A stretch of DNA of 64,000 nucleotides from Hyphomicrobiaceae bacterium UBA7697 (GCA_002482645.1 DLGJ01000005.1:861098-925097), one strand, 5' to 3'; positions 1 through 8,997 are shown, numbered from the stretch's first letter. Numbers and translations are program-made. The notes: generated from the letters alone by a model not told the origin.

Positions 1-1152
1 CACGACTCGGTTGGCCATCTCGGCATTTTCGTCTCGGCCAAGGTCGCGGTGAAAGAGCATGCCGAATTCGTCAATTCGCTAGACCTGATCGAGTCGCTGC
101 CACCCGGTCTGTTCGAGATGGTGGTCGAGAAGGTTGAAGGCGAAGAAGACTGCCAGCAATTCACCGTGCATTTCGAGAGGCGCACGCTCGACGACATCCG
201 CGCCTATGACGACGGCCGCGAAGACGAAAAGCCGTTTCGTGCCGTGGCGCATTTCTCCGAGGTGGCCGAGGGACTGTATTCGACCTTCGCCAGCCCTTGG
301 ATCCGGGCGATGTCCAGCGAACTGAGTGGCGAGGCTTTGCGCTGGATGAATCCGAAGCGGCAGCGCTACATGGCGTATGCCGAGCTCAACCCGATGATGT
401 GGGGCGTGCGGGCCGCCGCCGAGCTCGTGCGCGCGAACCGCATCGAGGCCGGTCCGGAGAATCCGTTCCGCGCCGCGGAAGCGGCTGTGGTCAAGGCGGT
501 CGAGACGACGTTGCAGAACGCGACGACGCAACGCGATCTCGCCATTGAGCGCATGTTCAAGGCGATCTGGACCAATCCCTTCCTCCTTACGCTTGCGGGC
601 GAGACGGCGAGCTTTGCCGATTCGCGCAAACCTGCGGCGTCGAAAGAGCGCGCGTACCGCCATCTCAAGGACTTGAGACTGCAGGCGCTTGAGGCGCGCG
701 AGGCACAAGGATCGTTCGCGCAAGCCATCATGCGCGTGCTTTACGCCGCGATCGACGAGACCGGCGTTGTCGACTCCCGCGCTTTCGCGGCGGCGCGCGA
801 AGCCAAGCTGGCGCATCCGCGTATTCGCGCGCTCGACCATGCGAGTTTCCTCCGCGACGCGAAGGAAGCGGCGCTGATGGTGGCGCTCGACAAGGACAAG
901 GCGCTGGAGCAGCTACCCTATCTCTTGCCAGAGAAAGACGACCGGCGGGAGGCGATCGAGCTTCTGCAACGGATCGTGGAATGGCGTCCCAACGTGGCGC
1001 CGGAGGTGCGCGCCGTCCTCGACCGCGTCAAGAGCATCCTGGGCGCCAAGGGCGGGTCGAGGTTCCAGGCTGCCCCGAAGCCGAAGGCCCCGGAAACTGC
1101 CGACCGGCGTGCCAACGGGGAAGGGGTCTCGCGCCGCACGCCGCTCAATTGA
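1..1152 (+). CDS. DUF3141 domain protein (PHA-synthase-like), 3' part
   Basis: The reading frame is open from the first base, so the gene begins upstream. The GTG at 49 is internal, because the preceding in-frame residues (HDSVGHLGIFVSAKVAVKEH) belong to the conserved family sequence. The visible 383 residues match the C-terminal part of DUF3141 proteins, described as poly-3-hydroxyalkanoate-synthetase-like alpha/beta hydrolase relatives: the LIESLPPGLFEMV block, a middle part rich in RAM/NP motifs and a helical, Lys/Arg-rich tail. The catalytic part lies outside the window. A role in polyester metabolism is inferred from family naming only. The family call is fairly sure; the function is not. 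Confidence 0.75.
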   Translation, partial: HDSVGHLGIFVSAKVAVKEHAEFVNSLDLIESLPPGLFEMVVEKVEGEEDCQQFTVHFERRTLDDIRAYDDGREDEKPFRAVAHFSEVAEGLYSTFASPWIRAMSSELSGEALRWMNPKRQRYMAYAELNPMMWGVRAAAELVRANRIEAGPENPFRAAEAAVVKAVETTLQNATTQRDLAIERMFKAIWTNPFLLTLAGETASFADSRKPAASKERAYRHLKDLRLQALEAREAQGSFAQAIMRVLYAAIDETGVVDSRAFAAAREAKLAHPRIRALDHASFLRDAKEAALMVALDKDKALEQLPYLLPEKDDRREAIELLQRIVEWRPNVAPEVRAVLDRVKSILGAKGGSRFQAAPKPKAPETADRRANGEGVSRRTPLN

Positions 1153-2074
1153 CGCGCGGACGGCGGTTCCATGCGAGGGCCGCATCAGGAGCAGACTGCC
1201 GCATTGGGGTGCGCGGCGTCGTCGCGCGGCACGCGCTGTCGTCACGCCCAAGGAACCTAGCGCCCGCGCTTGGCCGGTTCGTGCCGGTCTTGGGCGCCGG
1301 CCGCGTGGCGGGTTGGCGCCCGCCGATCCGCTCGGCATGGTGTTTCTTGACGGGCACCGCGTGTTTCGTGGCGTGACTCCGATAGTGTCGCTCGACCTTA
1401 CGGGTAAGGCATGCGGCGACGTCCGGGTTCTGACCTGCCTCCGGGATCTGACCTGCCTCCGGGAAAGGGGCAGTGCGGACGGGGCCGCAATCGGGCCGAT
1501 CATCTAACGCGTTCAATGACAGTCCGGTACTTGGCGCGCTGGAAGGCGTGACAATAGACGTTCTGCAAGCCAGGAACGTCGAGCCGGTCAGTCGAACGAC
1601 GTCGCGGTCACGAGTGTATTCACTCGAGACGCGAACGATCGTCCCATCGCCGCCGGCTTCAACATCGCCGGACGAGAGCGTGCGGTCCGCTTAGTAGAGA
1701 CGCGCAATCCCGTAGACAGTGGTCGTGGGAGTTCAAAGCGTCTGCCTTGCAGTAAGCGGATTGGACCGAGCAACGGGTGATCAGCCTACAGGACAAAATT
1801 TGAGCCCGTTGCAGAGTGCGCAGGGCCCGCGGCAAACGCTTGGACATGTGGCAGCGGACAGTTCAGCGAGAAGTTCAGCCTCCTCCAAGACCCAGCGCTG
1901 AAGGGAGGACGCGGCAATTCGTTGGGGTAGGACATGCTGCCAGGGACGGCGCGGGACGCCGATCTCGCGGTTGCCACGCCGTGCAGTTCCTCTCTCGAAA
2001 CTGCACGGACGCGCTGCGGCTCAGGCCTGGTGCGGGTAAGGCGGGGGGACTGCGGCACCGACGTGACAAAGTGG
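1153..2074. other. Intergenic region without a recognised gene
   Basis: About 920 bp separate the DUF3141 stop from the promoter of the glutamine-synthetase-like gene. Open frames occur on both strands, but they are Arg/Pro-rich, overlap one another, lack good ribosome binding sites and resemble no family I know. The only structure seen is the 18-bp tandem duplication at 1429-1464. The stretch could be decayed coding DNA. Confidence 0.6.
1429..1464. repeat. Perfect 18-bp tandem duplication
   Basis: The unit TCTGACCTGCCTCCGGGA occurs twice head to tail (1429-1446 and 1447-1464) with no mismatch. It lies in non-coding DNA and is one of several 13-18 bp tandem duplications in this window. Confidence 0.9.
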
Positions 2075-2105
2075 TTGACAATGGAAATTAATCAACTGAT
2101 TAATT
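2075..2105 (+). promoter_or_regulatory. Promoter with palindromic operator upstream of the GS-like gene
   Basis: A consensus -35 box TTGACA sits at 2075-2080. Seventeen bases further on is a -10-like GATTAA (2098-2103). A 20-bp palindrome at 2086-2105 has 9-bp arms (AATTAATCA / TGATTAATT) around a 2-bp centre and covers the spacer and -10 box, as expected for a repressor site. A very similar site precedes the permease gene (5684-5703). The likely ligand is the TetR protein encoded at 3563-4186; this assignment is an inference. Confidence 0.7.
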
Positions 2106-2146
2106 AATGGAGGATTGAGAACACATAAGCCAACGGGAGAAACCAG

Positions 2147-3514
2147 GTGAGCAAGACCAAGGCGCAGAGCGGTCATCAGGCGCTGAAGACGGAGCTGCAG
2201 AAAAAAGGCGTGAAGTATCTGCTACCGAGCTACGTGGATATGCACGGCGCGTCCAAATGCAAGGTGGTTCCAATTGATCACTTGGACCGCATGATGTCGG
2301 GATCGGAACTCTGCACGGGCGCGGCGCTCGACGGCGTGCCGCAAATCATCAGCGACGAAGAGGTCGCCTCGCATCCCGACCCTGAGTCCTGCATTGTTCA
2401 ACCATGGCAGCGCGAAGTCGCGTGGTTCGCCAGCGATCTATGGTGCGAGGGCAAGCCGTTCGAACCTTGCAGCCGCAACATCCTGAAGCGCGTCGTCGCC
2501 GAGGCCCGGTCGATGGGCTACACGATAAATCTCGGAATGGAGGCGGAGTTCTTTGTATTTCGCAAGGACGACGACGGAGAAGTCCTCCCTGTAAGCAAAC
2601 GCCATAACCTGCAAAAGCCCGCCTATGATGTTCCGCGTCTTCTAGAAAACATGGACTGGCTGTCCGAACTCATCGACGCGATGAACGAACTCGGGTGGGA
2701 TGTCTACTCGTTCGATCATGAGGACGGCATCGGCCAATTCGAGATCGATTTTGCATATGCCGACGTGCTCACAATGGCGGACAGGTTCGTGTTCTTCCGC
2801 CGAATGGCGGATGCGATTTGCCGGAAGCATGGTGCCTTCGCCACGTTCATGCCCAAGCCGTTCGGGACATACGCCGGAAGCGGCGCGCACTTCAATATGT
2901 CGATTGCCGAGGCGGAGAGCGGAAAGAACCTTTGCGTTCCAGACAGGGAGGATCCGCGCGGGTGCAATCTCTCCGAATTGGGGTATCAGTTTATCGGTGG
3001 CGTCATGCGTCACCTTCCCGCGATCAGCGCTGTCACCGCGCCGACGGTCAACAGCTACAAGCGCCTAATCCTGAAGGGCAGCAACTCCGGCTTCACATGG
3101 GCTCCGGTCTTCCAGTGCTACGGTGACAACAACCGCACCAACACCGTTAGAATTCCTGGCGGCGGCGGGCGCGTGGAACTCAGGCTGGTGGATCCCATGT
3201 GCAACCCCTATCTGGGGGCAGCGTTGACGATCGCAGCGGGTATCGAGGGCATCCGCGAAGGGCTCGATCCAGGAGCGCCTCACCTTGAGAATATGTACGA
3301 GAAGACGCCCGAAGAACTGAGCGAACTGGGTGTGAAAACACTTCCTCGTACGCTGGAAGAAGCATTGGACGCGTTCGAGGCCGATCCATTGGGCCGGAGG
3401 GTGTTCGGCGAAAAGATGTTCGACGCGTGGCTGGATTACAAGCGCGATGAGTGGCTGAGCTATCTCAACCATGTCTCGGATTGGGAAATTCAGCGGTACA
3501 TGAACTTCTATTGA
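2147..3514 (+). CDS. glnT: Type III glutamine synthetase / gamma-glutamylmethylamide synthetase-like
   Basis: The 455-residue protein has the glutamine synthetase fold. Metal-site motifs are GMEAEFF near residue 127 and HEDGIGQFEID near 190. ATP and glutamate motifs are FMPKPFG...GSGAHFN, TAPTVNSYKRL, NNRTNTVRIP and GRVELRLVDPMCNPYL. Length and motifs fit the GlnT/type III group, which includes GmaS, the enzyme joining methylamine (or other small amines) to glutamate with ATP. The start is a GTG with GGGAGA seven bases upstream. The N-methylglutamate synthase and dehydrogenase genes of the methylamine pathway are not in this window, so the amine substrate is open. The gene has its own promoter/operator and shares a cluster with a permease, a hydrolase and a glutaminase. 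Confidence 0.85.
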   Translation: MSKTKAQSGHQALKTELQKKGVKYLLPSYVDMHGASKCKVVPIDHLDRMMSGSELCTGAALDGVPQIISDEEVASHPDPESCIVQPWQREVAWFASDLWCEGKPFEPCSRNILKRVVAEARSMGYTINLGMEAEFFVFRKDDDGEVLPVSKRHNLQKPAYDVPRLLENMDWLSELIDAMNELGWDVYSFDHEDGIGQFEIDFAYADVLTMADRFVFFRRMADAICRKHGAFATFMPKPFGTYAGSGAHFNMSIAEAESGKNLCVPDREDPRGCNLSELGYQFIGGVMRHLPAISAVTAPTVNSYKRLILKGSNSGFTWAPVFQCYGDNNRTNTVRIPGGGGRVELRLVDPMCNPYLGAALTIAAGIEGIREGLDPGAPHLENMYEKTPEELSELGVKTLPRTLEEALDAFEADPLGRRVFGEKMFDAWLDYKRDEWLSYLNHVSDWEIQRYMNFY

Positions 3515-3562
3515 TATTGCGACGGGACACGCTCTGGTCGAACAGCCTCGCTCGGAATGCAG

Positions 3563-4186
3563 CTACTCAATGGTGCCGCGAAATCCGAGAGCAGACCAGA
3601 GCACCCGCTCGAAAGCTTCGACCGATGCCTGGATGTTGTACTCACCGAGGATCTGGTTCCGCAGAACAGCTCCATCGAGAAAGGTCGAAACCATGACGCT
3701 GATCTCTTCCGGGTTGCCGTCCGCAAAAATTCCCATGTCGCGGCCTCTTTGGACGCAGTCCATCAGAACGTCTCGTTCGGTCCCGTAGAAGCGCTGGACG
3801 GCTTCGTCGATACGGTCGGTCTGCACGTCGGAATGGTTGTAGTCGATGATCAGCTTCAGGACCTTTCCGATCTCCGAATGCAGACTGACGTGCATATAGA
3901 GCCATTCGTGAATAAGGGCAGCCGGATGCTCGACATTTTCGGTGACGCGTTGGAAGCGCGTAAGGGCCGTCTCGATCGCATATTCAATCGTCGCGCGCAG
4001 AAGGTCGTTCTTGTCGCGGAAATGATAGTAGATCATTGCCGTCGTGAGGCCGGCCTCACGTCCGATGTCCTTGATCGTGACGGACCGGTAGCTGTTGCGC
4101 GACAGAAGGTCGAGCGCGCTCTTCTTCAGTGTTTCTGCAGTATCGCGAGCTTCCCCCAATTGCCGGGGACGGCCAACTTTCCTCAT
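3563..4186 (-). CDS. TetR/AcrR family transcriptional regulator
   Basis: The 207-residue protein has an N-terminal TetR helix-turn-helix (TIKDIGREAGLTTAMIYYHFRDKNDLL) after a basic GRPRQLG lead, and a C-terminal ligand domain of ordinary length. I chose the ATG at 4186. An upstream in-frame TTG at 4237 would add 17 residues and neither start has a strong ribosome site. The gene is convergent with the GS-like gene and divergent from the hydrolase, in the middle of the cluster. It is the natural candidate to bind the two related palindromes at 2086 and 5684. Its effector could be an amine or amide; this is not shown by sequence. Confidence 0.85.
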   Translation of the reverse strand: MRKVGRPRQLGEARDTAETLKKSALDLLSRNSYRSVTIKDIGREAGLTTAMIYYHFRDKNDLLRATIEYAIETALTRFQRVTENVEHPAALIHEWLYMHVSLHSEIGKVLKLIIDYNHSDVQTDRIDEAVQRFYGTERDVLMDCVQRGRDMGIFADGNPEEISVMVSTFLDGAVLRNQILGEYNIQASVEAFERVLWSALGFRGTIE

Positions 4187-4449
4187 GATCGGTCTACCGT
4201 TCTCAGTCAGATTTTGAAAGAACGGCGGATTCTGCAAGCCAGGCTTGCCGCTCCGTCCGTTGGGCTCAGAACCTGCCTACGGCATAGCTCTCTCGTGATC
4301 GGAAAGGAACCAAGAACTCGGCGTCTTGCGCGGATCGTTACCGGGCAATGCCTTCGCCCTGTCCGGCATTCGCTTGCCGCGGGCTCCCGGCGCCGCGTGG
4401 ATTGCCAGGTGGTCTCGTTCGAGAGGCCTGGGAGAAGAGGAGAGGCGGC

Positions 4450-5454
4450 ATGCCTATTCACGTCGAGCGCAACGTAACGCTCCAGTCCGGACAGACCGTC
4501 GACGAAATCCGGCTGTCCTACGCTGTTTATGGTGACCTCAATGCCGCGCGCGATAACCTCGTAGTCTTTCCGACCTATTTTACGGGGCGCCAATCCTGCA
4601 ACGAACCTTACTTCGGTGCCGGCCGCGCCCTCGATCCCAGCGTACACTGCATCCTTGTTCCTTCGTTGATCGGAAACTCGGACTCGTCCTCTCCGAGCAA
4701 TACGGCGGGTCCGAGGGGAGGCGCAGGGTTTCCGCACTTCACAATTCGCGACAATGTAAGGCTGCAGCGCGCGCTCATCGATGCGGTTTGCCCGGTAGAG
4801 CGCGTCGCGCTGGTCATTGGTTGGTCCATGGGAGGGTGTCAAACCTTCGAATGGGCCGCACAGTTTCCGAATTTTGTGGCACGCGCTCTGCCGTTTTGCT
4901 CCACGGCTATGTGCAGTGCTCACAACCGAGTATTCCTTGAAGGCGTGAAGGCCGCATTGACGGCTGACGGCAACTGGGCCGATGGCAACTATGTCGATCC
5001 CCCTGTCCGGGGCCTGAGGGCGTTTGGCCGGGCGTATGCCGGGTGGGCCTATTCCGGGACCTTCTTCAACAGAGCCTTGTACCGCACGCTGGGATTCGAG
5101 AACGCCGAAGCATTGCTGCAGGACTGGGAGCGTGATCACTTGACCTGGGATGCCAATGATCTGCTGTGCAAGGTGTGGACGTGGCAGCACGCGGATATCA
5201 GTGCCAATCGTCGCTATCGCGGGGACCTTGCCGCGGCGCTCAGCGCCATCGAGGCGCGTACGATCGTCATGCCGACGACCACGGACATGTATTTCGCCAT
5301 GGAGCAGGCCAAGTGGGAGGCAATATTGATTCCCAACGCGGAGTTTAGGCCCTTTGTATCGAGTTGGGGTCATTGCGCGGCGACGCCGTCCGCTTCGGCT
5401 CCAGGTTTCATGACGTTTCTCGACACAGCGATCTCGGATCTCATGAACGACTAG
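4450..5454 (+). CDS. MetX-like alpha/beta hydrolase (homoserine acetyltransferase family)
   Basis: The 334-residue alpha/beta-hydrolase-fold protein resembles the homoserine O-acetyltransferase family. The nucleophile elbow is GWSMGG (Ser126). Asp279 in MPTTTDMYF and His308 in SSWGHCAA complete a likely triad. An open frame begins at 4348, but the ATG at 4450 follows a strong AGAGGAGAGG ribosome site and starts at the conserved MPIHVERNV lead. Methionine synthesis is not implied: the gene sits between a TetR repressor and an amino-acid permease in an amide/amine cluster, so acyl transfer or hydrolysis on a cluster metabolite is as likely. The family call is firm; the substrate is unknown. Confidence 0.8.
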   Translation: MPIHVERNVTLQSGQTVDEIRLSYAVYGDLNAARDNLVVFPTYFTGRQSCNEPYFGAGRALDPSVHCILVPSLIGNSDSSSPSNTAGPRGGAGFPHFTIRDNVRLQRALIDAVCPVERVALVIGWSMGGCQTFEWAAQFPNFVARALPFCSTAMCSAHNRVFLEGVKAALTADGNWADGNYVDPPVRGLRAFGRAYAGWAYSGTFFNRALYRTLGFENAEALLQDWERDHLTWDANDLLCKVWTWQHADISANRRYRGDLAAALSAIEARTIVMPTTTDMYFAMEQAKWEAILIPNAEFRPFVSSWGHCAATPSASAPGFMTFLDTAISDLMND

Positions 5455-5683
5455 TGGCCGGGTCGAAACACGCCTGATGCCAGCGCCCAAGCTCCGGCGG
5501 GCGTTTCAATGTGACTTGCCACCACGGTTGATCGCACCGTCCCACATGCCGTCTCCGCGATCGGTGGCTGGGCTGTTGATCCTCAACGACGTCCAAAAGA
5601 ATTCATCGCGGCACCGGCAGTATCTCCGTGGCTCAGATTGAGGCATGCGTCCTGGAAATCACCGAAGCTCTTACCACGGAAGT

Positions 5684-5703
5684 AATTAATTGACAGATTA
5701 ATA
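5684..5703. promoter_or_regulatory. Operator-like palindrome upstream of the APC permease
   Basis: This site aligns without gaps to the palindrome before the GS-like gene, with 16 of 20 bases identical and the outer AATTAAT...GATTAAT arms kept. It lies about 90 bp before the permease start, in a 338-bp spacer (5455-5792) where I see no other gene. A TTGACA occurs within it at 5690-5695. The pairing of the two sites suggests one regulon controlled by the TetR protein in between. Confidence 0.6.
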
Positions 5704-5792
5704 AATTTCCAGTCCTCTAGGATCACACAACAAAGAAAGGTGGCGCAAAGCGACCAGACGACAAGAAAACCAACCCGGGAGAGACGTTCACA

Positions 5793-7412
5793 ATGGATCA
5801 AGCAGTCGAGAACGAAGGAGCCGCCGGCGAGAGCCTAAGGCGCGACATTGACTGGAAACACGCATTCTGGTTCGCAGCCGGCACGCCGGCCTTGGTATTG
5901 TTCACGGTTGGCGCCATCGCAGCGACGGTGGGAAACATCTCGCCAATGGTCTGGATCATTTCGACCTTCATTGGCTTCCTGCAATGTTTCACTTACGCCG
6001 AGATAGCGGGGCTCTTTCCGCACAAGTCCGGCGGCGCATCGGTCTACGGCGCGATTGCCTGGGTACGCTACGGAAAGTTACTTGGGCCCATTTCAGTTTG
6101 GTCCAACTGGTTCTCCTGGACACCGGTGCTGGCAATAGGCACCGGGCTGGCGGCCGGCTATATCCTCAATCTGTTGTTTGATGCGGATGCCGCCATCAAC
6201 ACCTGGCAGATCACCTTGGTGAACCTCGATTTCATCAAGGAGGACCTCACGCTTCGGATCAACTCGACATTCATACTGGGCTTCATCCTCGTCCTGACGG
6301 TGTTCTCGATTCAGCATCGTGGCATCTTAAGGGCGGCGCGCGCGCAGATGATCGTTGCCATGGTGGCGCTGTTTCCGCTGCTGCTCATTGGGTTGACGCC
6401 GTTGATCTCGGGCGACCTGCCCAAGGACCACTTCACGCCATTTGTCCCGCTAGCCTACGATGCGGCGGGGAACGCCATTCCGGGTTCATGGAACATGGCG
6501 GGCTGGACGGTCTTTGTCGGCGGTCTGTTCATCGCGGGCTGGTCGACTTACGCGTTCGAAACAGCCGTTTGCTACACGCGGGAATTCAAAGACCCGGCCC
6601 GCGATACCGTGCGTGCGATCGGATACGCGGGTGTCTTGTGTCTTGTCGTGTTTTCGCTGGTCCCCATTGCATTCCAGGGGTTCCTCGGGCTTGACGGCAT
6701 GTTGGAGCCGGGCATCTACAACGGCGACGGCGTGGGCGCGGTGATGGCGCGCATGGTCGGCGGCGGTGCTGTGGTTGGCAACGTCATCGTGGTCATGCTG
6801 ATCCTCGCCTTGCTGCTCGTCGTTATGTCTGCGATGGCCGGCTCCTCGCGCACGCTCTATCAGGGCTCGGTCGATGGCTGGTTGCCCCGCTACCTGTCGC
6901 GGGTCAATCACAATGGTGCTCCGGTCTCGGCGATGTGGACCGACCTTTGTTTCAACATGCTGCTGCTCATGATGTCGGACTATGTGTTCCTGTTGGCGCT
7001 GGCCAACGTGAACTACATGGTCTTTATCTTCCTGAACCTTCAGTCGGGCTGGATGCACCGTCTGGATAGCCCGAATGCCAAGCGTCCCTTCCGCTGCCCG
7101 AATTGGCTATTGGCAACAGGTGCGGTTCTTGGTTTCGTAAATCTCGCCTTCCTAGGTATGGGTGCGAACATCTGGGGCGCGGGCACCCTGACGGTCGGTC
7201 TGCTGGTGGCCGCCGCCATCATCCCCGTCTTCTGCTATCGCCACTACGTTCAAGACAAGGGCGAGTTTCCGGAACAGATGTACCGGGACATGATGCTGGC
7301 TCACGGCGAAGCAGGGGACGTTATCGAGAAGCGCTGCGGCATCCTGCCCTACCTCACTCTGGCGGGAGCCCTGGCCATTGTCTTCTTCTTCTATTCGATA
7401 GCCGTCTACTAA
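5793..7412 (+). CDS. APC superfamily amino acid/amine permease
   Basis: The 539-residue protein has about 12 to 14 hydrophobic helices. Its N-terminal helix (PALVLFTVGAIAATVGNISPMV) and the YAEIAGLFPHKSGG segment of the second helix are typical of the amino acid-polyamine-organocation superfamily. It probably imports an amino acid, amine or amide across the inner membrane. The neighbouring synthetase and glutaminase suggest a substrate carrying an amide or primary amine nitrogen. An operator-like site lies upstream and a clear intrinsic terminator follows, so it is a single-gene transcript within the regulon. The family is certain; the substrate is not. Confidence 0.85.
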   Translation: MDQAVENEGAAGESLRRDIDWKHAFWFAAGTPALVLFTVGAIAATVGNISPMVWIISTFIGFLQCFTYAEIAGLFPHKSGGASVYGAIAWVRYGKLLGPISVWSNWFSWTPVLAIGTGLAAGYILNLLFDADAAINTWQITLVNLDFIKEDLTLRINSTFILGFILVLTVFSIQHRGILRAARAQMIVAMVALFPLLLIGLTPLISGDLPKDHFTPFVPLAYDAAGNAIPGSWNMAGWTVFVGGLFIAGWSTYAFETAVCYTREFKDPARDTVRAIGYAGVLCLVVFSLVPIAFQGFLGLDGMLEPGIYNGDGVGAVMARMVGGGAVVGNVIVVMLILALLLVVMSAMAGSSRTLYQGSVDGWLPRYLSRVNHNGAPVSAMWTDLCFNMLLLMMSDYVFLLALANVNYMVFIFLNLQSGWMHRLDSPNAKRPFRCPNWLLATGAVLGFVNLAFLGMGANIWGAGTLTVGLLVAAAIIPVFCYRHYVQDKGEFPEQMYRDMMLAHGEAGDVIEKRCGILPYLTLAGALAIVFFFYSIAVY

Positions 7413-7445
7413 AGGACCAATTTTTCGACACTTGCTGTACTTGCC

Positions 7446-7487
7446 GGCCTCTTGGGAAATGCGACAAATCCCAAGGGGCCGTTTTTT
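7446..7487 (+). terminator. Rho-independent terminator after the permease gene
   Basis: The arms GGCCTCTTGGGA (7446-7457) and TCCCAAGGGGCC (7469-7480) pair over 12 positions with one G-T wobble around an 11-base loop. G and six T follow (7482-7487). It lies 34 bases after the permease stop. Confidence 0.9.
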
Positions 7488-7509
7488 CGCCTTGAGTTTT
7501 CGCCTTGAG
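7484..7509. repeat. 13-bp tandem duplication at the terminator tail
   Basis: The unit TTTTCGCCTTGAG is present twice in tandem (7484-7496, 7497-7509). The first copy uses the last T residues of the terminator, so the event duplicated DNA starting inside the T-tract. It is non-coding and ends about 40 bases before the glutaminase start. Confidence 0.85.
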
Positions 7510-7549
7510 TTCATGTCGTTTCCGTTGCGGAGCCGGATGGGGAGTTGAC

Positions 7550-8461
7550 ATGCACAATCTTGATCGGATCCTGAACCAGATCCGTGATCGTATCCACGAA
7601 GAGGCGGATTGGGGTCTGCCTGCGCAGTACATTCCGGAGCTCGCGAACGTCGCTCCCGAGCAGTTTGCCATCAGCGTCGTTACGTCGAATGGTCAGTGTT
7701 GTTCAGCGGGACAGGCGGACCGTCCATTCTCGATCCAAAGCATATCCAAGGTCTTCTCGCTGGTCGCTACATTGGGTCGCATCGGCGAGGCGCTGTGGAC
7801 GCGTGTGGGACGGGAGCCGACAAGGGCCGCATTCGATTCGATCATGCTCTTGGAAACCGACAATGGCCGGCCGCCAAACCCATTTGTGAATGCCGGCGCC
7901 ATCGTGACCACCGACGCGCTTCTTGCAGGACGGGAGCCGAGGCAGGCCCTTGCCGAAATCCTGGGTCTGATCCGCACGATGGCAGGAAGGGACGACATCT
8001 ACATCAACAAGCGCGTAGCCCAGTCCGAAAAGCGGACCGCCGAACGCAACAAGGCACTCGCACACTATCTCGCATCGCACGGCAACCTGCTCAACGATCC
8101 GGATCTGACGCTCGGCACGTACTTCCATCAGTGTGCAATCGAGATGACGACCGTGCAACTTGCCATGTCCGGCCGCGTGCTCGCTGGTCTCGATTGCGCT
8201 CCGCCGACTATTTCGCGCACTCACGCGAGACGCACCAACGCGCTGATGATGACCTGCGGACATTACGACGCGTCGGGCGAGTTCGCGTTCAAGGTCGGAT
8301 TGCCTGGAAAGAGCGGCGTCGGCGGCGGCATTCTCCTGATCGCCCCCCGAAGGGCTTCCATTGCGATCTGGTCTCCCGGATTGAACGGCTATGGAAATTC
8401 GCAGGCGGGAACCCGCGCGGCGACGATGTTGGCCGAACTGACGGGATGGTCGGTTTTCTGA
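7550..8461 (+). CDS. glsA: Glutaminase
   Basis: The 303-residue protein has the length and sequence of the serine-dependent beta-lactamase-like glutaminase family (GlsA/YbaS), which hydrolyses L-glutamine to glutamate and ammonia. The SxxK catalytic pair is S64-I-S-K67. Other conserved blocks are NPFVNAGAI, TYFHQCAIEM and the KSGVGGGI segment. I start it at the ATG at 7550, which has GGGGAG a few bases upstream; a longer frame begins at 7505. The terminator before it makes it a separate transcript, but its place next to the GS-like gene suggests it could cleave glutamine or a gamma-glutamyl amide made or imported by the cluster. Confidence 0.92.
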   Translation: MHNLDRILNQIRDRIHEEADWGLPAQYIPELANVAPEQFAISVVTSNGQCCSAGQADRPFSIQSISKVFSLVATLGRIGEALWTRVGREPTRAAFDSIMLLETDNGRPPNPFVNAGAIVTTDALLAGREPRQALAEILGLIRTMAGRDDIYINKRVAQSEKRTAERNKALAHYLASHGNLLNDPDLTLGTYFHQCAIEMTTVQLAMSGRVLAGLDCAPPTISRTHARRTNALMMTCGHYDASGEFAFKVGLPGKSGVGGGILLIAPRRASIAIWSPGLNGYGNSQAGTRAATMLAELTGWSVF

Positions 8462-8544
8462 TCCGAAAGACACGAGAGATTGGAAAGATGAACCGATCCT
8501 ACCCCATGGAGCCCAAGGCGCCCTGAATGGACTTGGCGGGAGCG

Positions 8545-8997
8545 TCACTTCTGTATGGCCGCCTCCAACCATGCCACGATCACCAGCAGGAATACCGCAA
8601 GGGAGACGGCCACGGCCACGATCACCCAAGATGCAAGGCCGCAAGCGATGCCAAGGGCCGCCGTCACCCACACCGTTGCCGCCGTGGTGAGCCCTTCTAC
8701 CGTGCGGGAGCTGGGATCGCGCATGATGACGCCTGCGCCAATGAAGCCGATTCCGGCCATAACGCCTTGAATGATGCCTTGAACGACGCGGCTCAGCGCA
8801 TCGGGATGATCCGCCAGAACGTCGAAGTGAACCGTCGAGAGCGCGACAACGGCCGCGCCGAGCGCGACGAGCCCCAGCGTGCGCATGCCTATCGGCTTGT
8901 CCGCGATGTCGCGGTTCAGGCCAATCCCCATACCCACGGCGACCGCCGCGGCGAGACGCGCGACGATGTCGATGAATTCGAGGTCTGTTTGAGCCAT
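8545..8997 (-). CDS. MgtC/SapB family membrane protein
   Basis: The 150-residue protein has four to five hydrophobic helices and the MgtC N-terminal pattern: VGMGIGLNRD, KPIGMRTLGLVALGAA, and GVMAGIGFIGAGVIMRD followed by VEGLTTAATVWVTAALGIA. Only the membrane domain is present; the C-terminal cytoplasmic domain of virulence MgtC is absent, as in SapB-like forms. MgtC proteins are linked to growth at low Mg2+ and control of the F-type ATPase in pathogens; the role here is unknown. The start is ATG at 8997; an upstream extension to 9039 is open. It is convergent with glsA. Confidence 0.85.
   Translation of the reverse strand: MAQTDLEFIDIVARLAAAVAVGMGIGLNRDIADKPIGMRTLGLVALGAAVVALSTVHFDVLADHPDALSRVVQGIIQGVMAGIGFIGAGVIMRDPSSRTVEGLTTAATVWVTAALGIACGLASWVIVAVAVSLAVFLLVIVAWLEAAIQK

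Noticed and set aside
2147..3514. Housekeeping glutamine synthetase (GlnA)
   Set aside because: Sequence blocks fit the type III/GmaS-like group and the context is catabolic, with permease and glutaminase.
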